Assembly: GCA_017456885.1 (NCBI GenBank)
Contig: JAFTIM010000016.1
Location: 1-64,000, forward strand
Source of the DNA: Paludibacteraceae bacterium
Lineage (GTDB): Bacteria; Bacteroidota; Bacteroidia; Bacteroidales; Paludibacteraceae
Direction of reading: 5' to 3'
Length of the DNA: 64,000 nucleotides
The notes beneath the pieces were generated by a model. That model searched no databases and was not told the origin of the DNA. It worked only from the letters and a program-made list of their open reading frames with translations. Shown one piece after another: positions 26,255 to 35,374 of the stretch. A program made the translations under genes and the position numbers. Numbering within the stretch: position 1 is the stretch's first letter; each line of letters starts with the position of its first letter.

Positions 26255-27934
26255 ATGAGAATAAAAAACTTAATATTATTATTTTGTCTTTCTGCAACAA
26301 TATCATTGTTCGCACAAGATGAACCTAAGAATTATATAGAAGGGGATTATAAATACGAACCTAATGCTACAAATACTGCTTTTAACTATACCTTGACTGG
26401 TGTAACAAGTAAGGGTATTAAATTTCGACAACAAAATTACTATTTAGGCAAAAGGGAAAGTGATGGTGCTGTAAAGTTTACATTTTCAGATGCAGTAATT
26501 CCTTGTTCTGGAGCAATGGAATTTTATAAACAAGATGAAGCAGGAAGATGGCAACGCGATAGTGAAGCGAAAGTTGGAACAGCATCGTTTTCGAGTTCTA
26601 AGTCAATGGTTGTGATGTTGGTGTTAGATTGTTCTGGATCATTAGGTGCTGATTTTGCAAAAATTAAAGATTATGCAAAACAATTCGTCTCAACACTTGG
26701 ATTGCAATCAAATTACGAAGGTAATATTCATATAGGTATAGTTGGTTTTAGTTCTATGGAAAACACCTTTATAAAGAATCCTGTGTCCATTGATGCAATT
26801 GCAAAAGTAAATGAATTGAATTATTATATTAGTAATTTGAAACAATCTAAGCAGACGGCTTTATATTATGCAATGCGTCGAGGTTATGAGAGCATTGAAA
26901 AATATGTTTCGACGGCCCAAAGTGATCCTGAATTTAATTTCAATGGTTCATTTTTAGTAACATTTACCGATGGATTAGACAATGCTTCTTTAGACATTGA
27001 ATTGGGTGTAGGTGGTAATGGAGAAGATGATCCTTATTATCAATATGTAAAAAACATGTTGTCAAGTAAGAAAATTGGTGGAATTAAGGTTAGTAGTTAC
27101 ATGATTGCATTAGAAGGAGATGACGTTACTGACTGGAACGCCTTTACAATTCCTTTGAAAAAACTGGCTGATGACAATCAATTTTTTTCTGCTAAATATG
27201 GTCAATTTGATGACGTTCAAAATGCATTTAGGAATATTGCTTCTAACTTGGTTCAACAATGGATGGATTTGAACTGTTATATACCTCCTAAGTTCATAGG
27301 AAGATGTCGTTGGGTGTTAAGATGTAATGACGAACCAGAGCCTGAACCTGAACCTGCTCCAGCACGCAAAAAATTGATGGAAGCCTATTCTCATAGTATT
27401 GGTGTTATTGTCGGTAACTTATTGGGGGTCTCTTATAAATACATATCTTATTATAAACCATTTGCTTTTCAATTGGATGTAGGAGCGAGAGCTATGTCTT
27501 ATACTACTTATACTTATAGTAGCAGTAGCGATTATGATTATGGCTATGATTATGGCTATGATTATGATTATGATTACGGCTATGATTATGGTTACAGTTA
27601 TGATTACGGTTATAGCCAAGATGATCAAGAAATTGCCTCTTACAATAGCAGTTGGTCTATAGAGTTAGATGCTAATTTTCTATATCAGAGTTATATAAAA
27701 CGTTGGGAAGATTATAGATTGGACTGGTTTATTGGTGGAGGTTTCAGTTCTGGATATGATGTAGGAGAAGAAACTTTTAAACTAGGGGTAAATGCAATGC
27801 TTGGAATGGAGTTTATGTTTGATAGAATACCATTGACGCTTCAACTTGATTTTAGACCTGGACTAGGAGTTTTAGATTTTGATGAAACATTCTTCGATTA
27901 TGCAATAGGTATCGGTGTCAGATATACGTGGTAA
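26255..27934 (+). CDS. Secreted von Willebrand factor A domain protein with Asp-Tyr-Gly repeat and C-terminal barrel-like domain
   Basis: A 559-residue protein with signal peptide ending SLFAQ. The VWA domain (about residues 115-345) has the MIDAS pieces DCSGS (about 125), a threonine in KQTALYYAM and TDGLDN (about 238). A proline/glutamate linker (EPEPEPEPAPA) joins it to a C-terminal region (about 375-559) of alternating hydrophobic strands ending in an aromatic residue, like a small outer membrane barrel. Inserted in this region is a repeat of DYGY/DYDY units (about 426-452, bases 27525-27606). Metal-dependent adhesion at the cell surface is a reasonable inference. It lies directly behind structured RNA copy A. 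Confidence 0.8.
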   Translation: MRIKNLILLFCLSATISLFAQDEPKNYIEGDYKYEPNATNTAFNYTLTGVTSKGIKFRQQNYYLGKRESDGAVKFTFSDAVIPCSGAMEFYKQDEAGRWQRDSEAKVGTASFSSSKSMVVMLVLDCSGSLGADFAKIKDYAKQFVSTLGLQSNYEGNIHIGIVGFSSMENTFIKNPVSIDAIAKVNELNYYISNLKQSKQTALYYAMRRGYESIEKYVSTAQSDPEFNFNGSFLVTFTDGLDNASLDIELGVGGNGEDDPYYQYVKNMLSSKKIGGIKVSSYMIALEGDDVTDWNAFTIPLKKLADDNQFFSAKYGQFDDVQNAFRNIASNLVQQWMDLNCYIPPKFIGRCRWVLRCNDEPEPEPEPAPARKKLMEAYSHSIGVIVGNLLGVSYKYISYYKPFAFQLDVGARAMSYTTYTYSSSSDYDYGYDYGYDYDYDYGYDYGYSYDYGYSQDDQEIASYNSSWSIELDANFLYQSYIKRWEDYRLDWFIGGGFSSGYDVGEETFKLGVNAMLGMEFMFDRIPLTLQLDFRPGLGVLDFDETFFDYAIGIGVRYTW

Positions 27935-27959
27935 GTACACTTTCTTTAAACTAAAAACG

Positions 27960-27985
27960 ATAGGAATTCTGAAAGGGATTCCTAT
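27960..27985 (+). terminator. Intrinsic terminator after the VWA gene
   Basis: ATAGGAAT at 27960-27967 pairs with ATTCCTAT at 27978-27985, followed by a run of T. Confidence 0.85.
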
Positions 27986-28033
27986 TTTTTTAATTTTCAT
28001 ATTTCTAATAGTGGCATTTTGCTAAAAAGAAAG

Positions 28034-28041
28034 TATCTTTG
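28034..28041 (+). promoter_or_regulatory. -7 box of the porQ operon
   Basis: TATCTTTG, a perfect -7 element, ends 12 bases before the ATG at 28054, so the leader is very short. This supports the ATG at 28054 as start and excludes the TTG at 28039, which would overlap the box. Confidence 0.65.
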
Positions 28042-28053
28042 AAACTTATTTTT

Positions 28054-29085
28054 ATGAAGCGGATAGGTGTTTTTATAGCAATGCTCATGGTTTGTGGGTT
28101 GGTATATTCACAAGCGGGAGATGGTACATTTAAGTTGCTCGATTTACCGTCGTCGGCACGTGTGGCAGCTATGGGTGGCACAAACGTGGCTATGCACGAT
28201 GATGACATAAATTTTTCGGCGATGAATCCGGCTCTTTTGTCCGAAAAGACGCACAATATGCTTTCGTTTAATTACTCGAACTACTTTTACGACATAAATT
28301 TCGGTTCGGTGTTGTATGGTCGTAATTTCGGTGATAAAAACTATACGGCATTCGGGGCTCATTATCTCGATTATGGGAAATTTCTCGAAACATCGGAAAC
28401 CAACGAACTGCTTGGCTCTTTTACGGCAAAAGATATTATGTTGAGTGCATCGTATGCACGGCTTTTGCATCCGCGTTGGACTATTGGCTTGTCGTTCAAA
28501 CCGATGATTTCTATTTACGAGCGTTACCAAACTTATGGCTTTTCGTTCGATGTAGGCGTTGGTTATGCCGATACGAAGCACAATTTTTATGCCGGATTGG
28601 CATTCCGCAATGTGGGAATGTCGGTGGCAAATTATCGTTCGTTAGACGGGCAGCAGAGTATTGATATGTTGCCTTGGAATATCGAATTGGCATTGGTGAA
28701 AGGATTTAAGCACGCACCAATCCGCATTTCGATGACGGCACACAATTGGCAACGATGGAATCTTGGTTATACCGATGATACGGTTGCAACCAAAGAAAAA
28801 AGCATAAACAAAGCAGCATCGTTTTTCGATATGCTGTTTCGACATACCATATTTAATTTGGAAATTCTTCCTACAAAAAACATCTATTTGCTTGTGAGTT
28901 ATAATCATCGTCGGCAAATGGAGATGAATGTGAATGATTATAAAACGGCGGCAGGATTGTCTTTCGGTGCAGGTATTAAAGTGTATAAATTTCATATAGA
29001 TGCGGGTTTTGCCCAGTATCAGGTAGGGCGATTCTCGTTTCATGCAACATTTACAACTTACTTATCGGAGTTTGGGGTGAAATAA
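28054..29085 (+). CDS. porQ: Type IX secretion system protein PorQ
   Basis: A 343-residue outer membrane protein of the PorV/PorQ (FadL-like barrel) family: signal peptide ending GLVYSQ, then the family N-terminus GDGTFKLLDLPSSARVAAMGGTNVAMHDDDINFSAMNPALLS. PorQ is required for type IX secretion in Porphyromonas-type bacteria, where it works with PorZ at the surface to handle A-LPS attachment. The downstream genes cmk and ispH are its usual companions in this phylum. The presence of PorQ implies that the organism can secrete CTD-bearing proteins by this system, although no other T9SS gene is in the window. Confidence 0.88.
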   Translation: MKRIGVFIAMLMVCGLVYSQAGDGTFKLLDLPSSARVAAMGGTNVAMHDDDINFSAMNPALLSEKTHNMLSFNYSNYFYDINFGSVLYGRNFGDKNYTAFGAHYLDYGKFLETSETNELLGSFTAKDIMLSASYARLLHPRWTIGLSFKPMISIYERYQTYGFSFDVGVGYADTKHNFYAGLAFRNVGMSVANYRSLDGQQSIDMLPWNIELALVKGFKHAPIRISMTAHNWQRWNLGYTDDTVATKEKSINKAASFFDMLFRHTIFNLEILPTKNIYLLVSYNHRRQMEMNVNDYKTAAGLSFGAGIKVYKFHIDAGFAQYQVGRFSFHATFTTYLSEFGVK

Positions 29086-29097
29086 AAACAAACAAGT

Positions 29098-29793
29098 ATG
29101 ACAGGGAAAAAAATAGTAGTAGCAATTGATGGTTTTTCGTCGTGCGGAAAAAGTACAATGGCAAAAGAATTGGCAGCGACAGTAGGATATACCTATATCG
29201 ATACGGGAGCGATGTACAGAGCCGTTTCATTGTATGCTCTCCGCAATGGATTGATGGACGAAACGTCGATTGATGAGGCTCGTTTAGAACAACAAATAAA
29301 ATCCATTCGGGTCGATTTCCGCCCGAACGGGAAAAGTGGCAGCGATATTTATTTGAATGATGAAAATGTGGAATCGGAGATTCGCACATTGGAAGTTGCC
29401 AATGGCGCAAGCCGAGTGAGCACGTTGAAATTTGTGCGGGAACATTTGGTGGCAATGCAGCAAAAAATGGGTGCAGCAAAAGGTGTTGTAATGGATGGTC
29501 GCGACATTGGTACGGTAGTATTCCCGAATGCCGAATTGAAAATATTTCTGACTGCGACGCCTGAAGTAAGGGCAGAACGACGCTATAAGGAACTGCTGCA
29601 GAAAGGTATAACCATTTCGTTTGACGATGTGTTGGCAAATGTCAAGGAGCGCGACGAACGTGATACACACCGAAAAGAGAGCCCTTTGCGGAAAGCGGAC
29701 GATGCCATTCTGTTCGACAACTCATTTTTGTCGCCCGAAGAACAACGTGCTTGGTTGTATGGCGTTTTTAGCGATACGGTAGCAAATCAATGA
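29098..29793 (+). CDS. cmk: Cytidylate kinase
   Basis: A 231-residue (d)CMP kinase: P-loop DGFSSCGKSTMAKELA (about residues 11-26), the DTGAMYRAVSLYAL NMP-binding motif, the MDGRDIGTVVFPNAELKIFLTA segment and the lid ERRYKEL and RDTHRKESPL. It phosphorylates CMP and dCMP. It lies 12 bases after porQ, and its stop overlaps the ispH start. Confidence 0.95.
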   Translation: MTGKKIVVAIDGFSSCGKSTMAKELAATVGYTYIDTGAMYRAVSLYALRNGLMDETSIDEARLEQQIKSIRVDFRPNGKSGSDIYLNDENVESEIRTLEVANGASRVSTLKFVREHLVAMQQKMGAAKGVVMDGRDIGTVVFPNAELKIFLTATPEVRAERRYKELLQKGITISFDDVLANVKERDERDTHRKESPLRKADDAILFDNSFLSPEEQRAWLYGVFSDTVANQ

Positions 29794-30692
29794 TGAAAAA
29801 AGACCTGCAAAATAAGAACAATGTCGTTGTAACCATCGATGAAAATTCGGGTTTTTGTTTTGGAGTTGTCAATGCTATTTCTAAAGCCGAAGAGTCGTTG
29901 CACAGTGAGGACAATCTCTATTGCTTGGGCGACATAGTTCATAATTCGCAAGAACAAGAACGCTTGTCACAGCTTGGCTTGAGGGTAATTACACACAAGG
30001 ATTTGACAACGATTCATAATGCAAAAATCCTTTTGCGAGCTCATGGCGAACCTCCCGAAACGTATCGTATAGCTCAAGAAAATGCAAATTTCATTATAGA
30101 TGCTTCGTGTCCGGTGGTGTTGCGTTTGCAAAAAAAAATAAAGCAGGCGTTCGAATCGAATCCCGATGCTCAGATTGTGATTTATGGAAAAATAGGGCAT
30201 GCCGAGGTGAACGGATTGGTAGGGCAAACGAGGGGAAAAGCCGTTGTTGTTGAAAACGAACAAGATGCCGAAAAACTTGATTTTACAAAAGACATCGTAC
30301 TCTTTTCGCAAACGACAAAATCGTTGGAAGGATTTAATAAATTGATACAATTCATCAAAGAACGAATGCAGAAACCGGCATCGTTGGTTTACTATGACAC
30401 GATTTGCCGTCAGGTGGCAAATCGTGTTGTTCGAATCAGACGCTTTGCCTCAAATTTCGATTTGGTATTGTTTGTCGGTGATAAAAAAAGTTCAAACGGA
30501 AAAGTTTTGTTTGAAGAGTGTTGCAAGGTGAATAATAACGTGCATTTTATTTCATCGGCACAAGATGTCGATAAATCGTTTCTGAAAAATGTTAAAACAA
30601 TAGGAATTTGTGGAGCAACATCGACGCCTAAATGGTTGATGGAAGATGTTGCCAAAGAAATATATTTAAAAATGGAGGACTTAAATAAATGA
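29790..30692 (+). CDS. ispH: 4-hydroxy-3-methylbut-2-enyl diphosphate reductase
   Basis: A 300-residue iron-sulfur enzyme, the last step of the non-mevalonate isoprenoid pathway. The three cluster cysteines are seen in SGFCFGV, DASCPVV and [20 protein letters not shown] carries the conserved His-Glu region, and [13 protein letters not shown] closes the protein. Two adjacent ATGs (29790 and 29793) are possible starts; both overlap the cmk stop. The stop overlaps the pfkA start in an ATGA, so cmk, ispH and pfkA are translated as a coupled unit. Confidence 0.95.
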   Translation: MMKKDLQNKNNVVVTIDENSGFCFGVVNAISKAEESLHSEDNLYCLGDIVHNSQEQERLSQLGLRVITHKDLTTIHNAKILLRAHGEPPETYRIAQENANFIIDASCPVVLRLQKKIKQAFESNPDAQIVIYGKIGHAEVNGLVGQTRGKAVVVENEQDAEKLDFTKDIVLFSQTTKSLEGFNKLIQFIKERMQKPASLVYYDTICRQVANRVVRIRRFASNFDLVLFVGDKKSSNGKVLFEECCKVNNNVHFISSAQDVDKSFLKNVKTIGICGATSTPKWLMEDVAKEIYLKMEDLNK

Positions 30693-31663
30693 ATCAATTG
30701 AAATGTATTGGAGTGTTGACCTCGGGAGGTGATGCTCCGGGAATGAATGCGGCATTGAGAGCCGTTACACGTTCTGCAATTTTTCGCGGAATAAAAGTAA
30801 AAGCTATTTATCGAGGTTATAAAGGACTGATTGGAGGCGAAATCAAGGAATTTCAGACTCAAAATGTGAGCAACATCATTCAACAAGGTGGAACAATTAT
30901 AAAAACGGCTCGATGTCCGGAATTTGAAACCAAAGAAGGACGAAAAATTGCTTACGAAAATCTACAGAAAGAAGAAATTGATGCTTTGATTGTTATAGGA
31001 GGAAACGGAACTTTTACGGGAGCAAGAATTTTTGCACAAGAGTTTAACTTCCCGATAGTAGGTGTGCCGGGTACAATTGACAACGATTTGTATGGGACGG
31101 ATTCCACAATCGGTTACGATACGGCATTGAATACGATAATAGAAGCGGTGGATAAGATACGCGATACGGCATCTTCGCACGAGCGGCTGTTTTTGATAGA
31201 GGTGATGGGTCGCGATGCAGGCTTTTTGGCATTGAATGCAGCTGTGGCATCTGGTGCAGAGGCAGCTGTGATACCTGAAATACATACGGGCGAAGACCAA
31301 CTTGAAGCTTTGATACAACATGGTTTTCGTAAGTCGAAAAACAGCAGTATCGTTTTGGTGTCGGAAAGCAACGGTGGTGCAATGGCTATTGCCGAACGCC
31401 TAAAAAAAGACCATCCTGAATATAATCCTCGTGTAACGGTGTTGGGACATATTCAGCGAGGAGGTTCGCCAAGCGCTTACGACAGAATTTTGGCAAGTCG
31501 CCTCGGAGCCGCTGCAATAGAGGCTTTGTTGGACGACCAGCGGAATATCATGGTCGGCATCAATAACGACAGCATTGTGTATGTGCCGCTTGTTCGTGCC
31601 ATAAAAGACAAAAAATCGGTGGATAAAACACTCTTTAATACTCTGAAGATGCTTTCTATTTAG
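30689..31663 (+). CDS. pfkA: ATP-dependent 6-phosphofructokinase
   Basis: A 324-residue phosphofructokinase. The ATP-type features are [15 protein letters not shown] at the start and [21 protein letters not shown] with the catalytic Asp; the Gly before TIDND marks ATP rather than pyrophosphate use. The effector/substrate segments [25 protein letters not shown] and [15 protein letters not shown] are present. In the loop usually GGDGS the sequence reads GGNGT, so the Asp that contacts Mg in the E. coli enzyme is Asn here. It commits fructose-6-phosphate to glycolysis. Confidence 0.95.
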   Translation: MNQLKCIGVLTSGGDAPGMNAALRAVTRSAIFRGIKVKAIYRGYKGLIGGEIKEFQTQNVSNIIQQGGTIIKTARCPEFETKEGRKIAYENLQKEEIDALIVIGGNGTFTGARIFAQEFNFPIVGVPGTIDNDLYGTDSTIGYDTALNTIIEAVDKIRDTASSHERLFLIEVMGRDAGFLALNAAVASGAEAAVIPEIHTGEDQLEALIQHGFRKSKNSSIVLVSESNGGAMAIAERLKKDHPEYNPRVTVLGHIQRGGSPSAYDRILASRLGAAAIEALLDDQRNIMVGINNDSIVYVPLVRAIKDKKSVDKTLFNTLKMLSI

Positions 31664-31667
31664 AAAC

Positions 31668-34600
31668 ATGAGGTTTAAATATCGCCAAAAATCGTTTGTT
31701 TTTTTGCTGCTTGCAACACTTTTGAATTTTGCTTGTGCAATTTTTATTGATCGTTCTACACCTTTTTGGGACACTTCCGAATGGGATGCCGAAAGGTTTC
31801 AACAGGAGTTGAACAAAAAGGAGGCTGTTGCAGAAAAGCGTTTGTCGGAAATTGCAAAACTCATAAAGTCGGACAACCTGAATGCTGTAAAAAAACTGAA
31901 TTTTGAAGATGATGATATTTCCTACTATTTATTCATAGGAAATGCACTCGTATTTTGGTCGGAAAATAAGTACGATGTAACAAAAATTCAGTTGGAAAAG
32001 TTGCAAGAAGAGCAGTATGTTACACTGAAAAATACGGATTTTGTGGCGAAGAGTCGACGTGAAAATGGAATTTTGCGGTTAGCGTTGATTAAAGTTAAAG
32101 ATAATTTTGAATACGAAAATGATTATATAAAAAATGGTTTTGCCGATGATTTCCATTTAAACAAGAACTATCGGATTGAAGTGGAACAAACGCCTGATAA
32201 AACGGCTGTTTTTTCAAAATCGGGAAAATATCTTTTTTCATTGTATGAGTATAAAGAGAAAGCCGACGGTTTGTCAGAGGGTTTAACGCTTTTGTTTTGG
32301 ATTATTGGCGTTTTGCTGTTTTTCTATGCTTATTTGAAATCGGAATGGTTGTTTGGAAACAAGATATACGAGTGGAATAATTTTTTGTTGGAACTTGTTT
32401 CATTCATATTTTTTCTCTCTTTTTGCCTGACAACCGAATTCCCGTTGGCAATATCCGGTTTGGAACTATTCACTCCTATTTATGCCGCATCCGACGGATT
32501 GATGCTTTCGTTAGATGTGTTGTTGGTCATCACGTTGTTCCTTTTTTCGGCGGTGTATAAATTTTATAAGGTAAACATCAATTTTTCGCAAGTCAATCGG
32601 AAAAAGTATTGGCGATGGATGGTGGGTATAGAGCTGTTTTCAGTATTGTTTTTCGGGGTTATAATTGTGATGTTTTCCGAGTTACTGAACAACTCGCTTG
32701 TGAATGTTTCGTTTTTCAATCTTCAGGATATAACCTGCTTTTCTGTTGTCGCATTTTTGTTGATGGGACTATGGATGTCCATTTTTACTTTGTTCCGAAA
32801 TAGATGTACCGGTATTTTGCTCCGCTTTTTCGACTTGAAAATGATTTCGATTGCAAATTTGCTTGTAACATTGATAGTCGGCTCTTTAATTGTCTTGATA
32901 GGAGATGCGGGTTGGCAGGGCGTAGCATTGTCGGTTTGGTATTTCGTTTTGTGTGGCGTGTTGGATTTCGTTCTCTATCACAACAAAAACTATTTTTCGT
33001 ATCCCGCATTGATGTCCGTAGTTGCATTATTTGCCTTGTTTATTGCATGGTATAGTTTTGAAAAAGAAAAAGGTAAGCGTTTTATTCAGTATGAAAAGAT
33101 GTCGGAAAAGGTTTTCGGCAATCAATTGTCGAGTACGGATGTCATTACGGAAAAAACGCTTATTGAGTTGGATTCGGTCATTGCCAACGATAAAAATATT
33201 TTACGTTACATTGCATTTGGCGAGTTTTCGGGTGGGAAAATAACCCGTTATCTATCCAACTACTATTTTAAGCGATTGAGTGACGATTTTGAGGTTAGGG
33301 CAGTGCTTCGCCAGAAAAATCAGGCAGCCGATTATCAACATTATTATTCGGAGGTGTATCAAAAAGGGCGATTGATAGAAGGTACGCATTTTTATAATAC
33401 ATATGATTTGTTGTTGGTTTACGATTATCTTGGCGTATTCGATTTTGTTCGGTACGATGGCGATGTTATGACGCTTTATATAGAAATTGCCATCAACAAC
33501 AAGAATAATTACAGCTATCCGAACCGCTTGTTCCAATCTGCCGAAAAACAGTTGCCAATGCGTGTTTCTGCTGCGAAATACATCGACTCGATGTTGGTAA
33601 CAAGTTATGGAACGTTTAAATATCCTTATCTGTATAAGGATTTGCGAAACGGGAAAATGTCTGGAAAACGATCGTTTTACAAAGATGGAGCTTTTCATTC
33701 TTTCTTTAAAAAACAAGACGAAGGTTGGGTGATAATCAGTGAGCAGCGTTTATCAGATGTATTGGTGTTTTTTATTTATACGGTTTATTTGGTGTCGTTT
33801 TTCATGGCAATCAGCTTGATCGTATATGCATGTTGGCGACACATAAATCGAATTCGTTTTCATTCGACGATGTTCAATCGTTTGCTTCGGTCGTTAATGA
33901 TATTTTTTGTTTTGGGCATTACATTTTTATTCTCGGTTGTTGTTTATTTGTATGTCAATCAGTCGAGAAATTCGATAGAAAAAGAACGAAAATTGAGGTT
34001 GGAATATGTAAAAACCACTCTCTCGAATGCCTTTGCCAACGAGCAGGTACTGACGGAGGCAAGCGTAAGTTCTAATTTTATTTTGTCGGATTTGTCGAAT
34101 ATGTTGGAAACAGATATACATCTGTATAATTTGGAAGGAGAGTTGGTAGCCACCTCGCGTCCGATTGTCTTTTTGGAAGGCTTCACAAGTCAATTGATGA
34201 ATCCTGAAGTTTATTTTCGAAAAACGTTTAATGGCGATATTAAAATTTCAGAATCAATAGGGGAGTTGCATTACACCACATCGTACACGGAATTAAAAAA
34301 CAAAGATGGTCTATTGTTGGGATATGTTTCCGTACCGACGTTTGAAAGTTTGTTGAATTTCCGTGAGGATTTGTTCAGCGTGTTGGCAATCATTGTTTTT
34401 ATCTATCTGATATTGGTATTTTTATCCATATTTGTTTGTTATCTTTTAGCAAAAGGAATTAGCCGCCCAATGAAATCGCTCGAAGAGAAGTTGAAAACGA
34501 TTCGTTTGGGAAAAAAGAACGAAAAAATAGAGTATCATTCCGATAAAACGGACGAGGTGGCACAGCTTATTGTGCAATACAATAATATGGTGGACGAGTT

Positions 34601-35318
34601 GGCTTATAGTGCCGAAATGCTTGCAAAAACCGAACGCGAACAGGCTTGGAAGCAAATGGCAAGACAAATTGCACACGAGATAAAAAATCCGCTTACACCG
34701 ATGAAACTGACGGTTCAGCAATTGCAACGAATGAAGAAAAACGGCTCGGATAAGTTCGATGCTTATTTTGAAAAAACAGCTGCGGTGTTGATAGAACAAA
34801 TAGATAACTTGTCGCGTATATCGACGGAGTTTTCCGATTTTGCGAAAATGCCTGAAACGAAGTTGATGAAAATAGATTTAGTGGCTCGTTTGACCTCTAT
34901 TATCGAGTTGTTTAAAAATAATTACAATCATGTGAAAGTGAATTTCAAATCGGCTGTCGATGAGGTGTTTGTAATGTCTGATTCAACTCAAATAACGCAA
35001 ATTTTTAATAATCTGTTACATAATGCAATACAGTCTATTCCTACGGAGAGAGAGGGCGAAATAAATGTTTCGCTTTCGATTGATGAAGATTTTGTAACCG
35101 TAGATGTCTCTGACAATGGTTGCGGTGTACCCGATGAAATTAAAGAGCAGTTGTTTTTGCCTAACTTTACTACTAAAAGCGGTGGTATGGGATTAGGTTT
35201 GACCATTGTGAAAAACTTGGTGATAATGCTTGGAGGAGAAATTACGTTTACTACGAAAGTGGACGAGGGGACATCTTTCTTTGTAAAATTCCCGCTACTG
35301 AAACCTGAATATGAATAA
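31668..35318 (+). CDS. Large membrane sensor histidine kinase, NtrY-like
   Basis: A 1216-residue kinase. The N-terminus has one membrane segment and an extracytoplasmic domain (about 35-195), followed by a block of about eight to ten hydrophobic segments (about 205-470), another extracytoplasmic part (about 480-690), further membrane segments around 700-770 and 905-930, a HAMP linker, and the kinase core. The phosphorylated His is in QMARQIAHEIKNPLTPMKLT (about residue 1003); the ATPase N, G1 and G2 boxes are NNLLHNAIQS, DVSDNGCGVPD and GGMGLGLTIVKN. No response regulator gene is adjacent, so its partner is elsewhere. It begins 5 bases after pfkA. Confidence 0.92.
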   Translation: MRFKYRQKSFVFLLLATLLNFACAIFIDRSTPFWDTSEWDAERFQQELNKKEAVAEKRLSEIAKLIKSDNLNAVKKLNFEDDDISYYLFIGNALVFWSENKYDVTKIQLEKLQEEQYVTLKNTDFVAKSRRENGILRLALIKVKDNFEYENDYIKNGFADDFHLNKNYRIEVEQTPDKTAVFSKSGKYLFSLYEYKEKADGLSEGLTLLFWIIGVLLFFYAYLKSEWLFGNKIYEWNNFLLELVSFIFFLSFCLTTEFPLAISGLELFTPIYAASDGLMLSLDVLLVITLFLFSAVYKFYKVNINFSQVNRKKYWRWMVGIELFSVLFFGVIIVMFSELLNNSLVNVSFFNLQDITCFSVVAFLLMGLWMSIFTLFRNRCTGILLRFFDLKMISIANLLVTLIVGSLIVLIGDAGWQGVALSVWYFVLCGVLDFVLYHNKNYFSYPALMSVVALFALFIAWYSFEKEKGKRFIQYEKMSEKVFGNQLSSTDVITEKTLIELDSVIANDKNILRYIAFGEFSGGKITRYLSNYYFKRLSDDFEVRAVLRQKNQAADYQHYYSEVYQKGRLIEGTHFYNTYDLLLVYDYLGVFDFVRYDGDVMTLYIEIAINNKNNYSYPNRLFQSAEKQLPMRVSAAKYIDSMLVTSYGTFKYPYLYKDLRNGKMSGKRSFYKDGAFHSFFKKQDEGWVIISEQRLSDVLVFFIYTVYLVSFFMAISLIVYACWRHINRIRFHSTMFNRLLRSLMIFFVLGITFLFSVVVYLYVNQSRNSIEKERKLRLEYVKTTLSNAFANEQVLTEASVSSNFILSDLSNMLETDIHLYNLEGELVATSRPIVFLEGFTSQLMNPEVYFRKTFNGDIKISESIGELHYTTSYTELKNKDGLLLGYVSVPTFESLLNFREDLFSVLAIIVFIYLILVFLSIFVCYLLAKGISRPMKSLEEKLKTIRLGKKNEKIEYHSDKTDEVAQLIVQYNNMVDELAYSAEMLAKTEREQAWKQMARQIAHEIKNPLTPMKLTVQQLQRMKKNGSDKFDAYFEKTAAVLIEQIDNLSRISTEFSDFAKMPETKLMKIDLVARLTSIIELFKNNYNHVKVNFKSAVDEVFVMSDSTQITQIFNNLLHNAIQSIPTEREGEINVSLSIDEDFVTVDVSDNGCGVPDEIKEQLFLPNFTTKSGGMGLGLTIVKNLVIMLGGEITFTTKVDEGTSFFVKFPLLKPEYE

Positions 35319-35343
35319 AAGTAGCGTGTCCGAAAAAATACCT

Positions 35344-35351
35344 TATCTTTG
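35344..35351 (+). promoter_or_regulatory. -7 box for the NADH:flavin oxidoreductase gene
   Basis: TATCTTTG is a perfect -7 element, ending 23 bases before the ATG at 35375. I see no clear -33 element. Confidence 0.6.
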
Positions 35352-35374
35352 TATAATTATTAAAAAATATATTT

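Noticed and set aside
27525..27606. Possible CRISPR or tandem DNA repeat array
   Set aside because: The repetition is of codons in an intact reading frame, without unique spacers. No CRISPR array or cas gene is present in the window.
27419..27628. Ile/Thr/Val repeat protein on the minus strand
   Set aside because: It is the antisense shadow of the Asp-Tyr-Gly repeat in the VWA gene.
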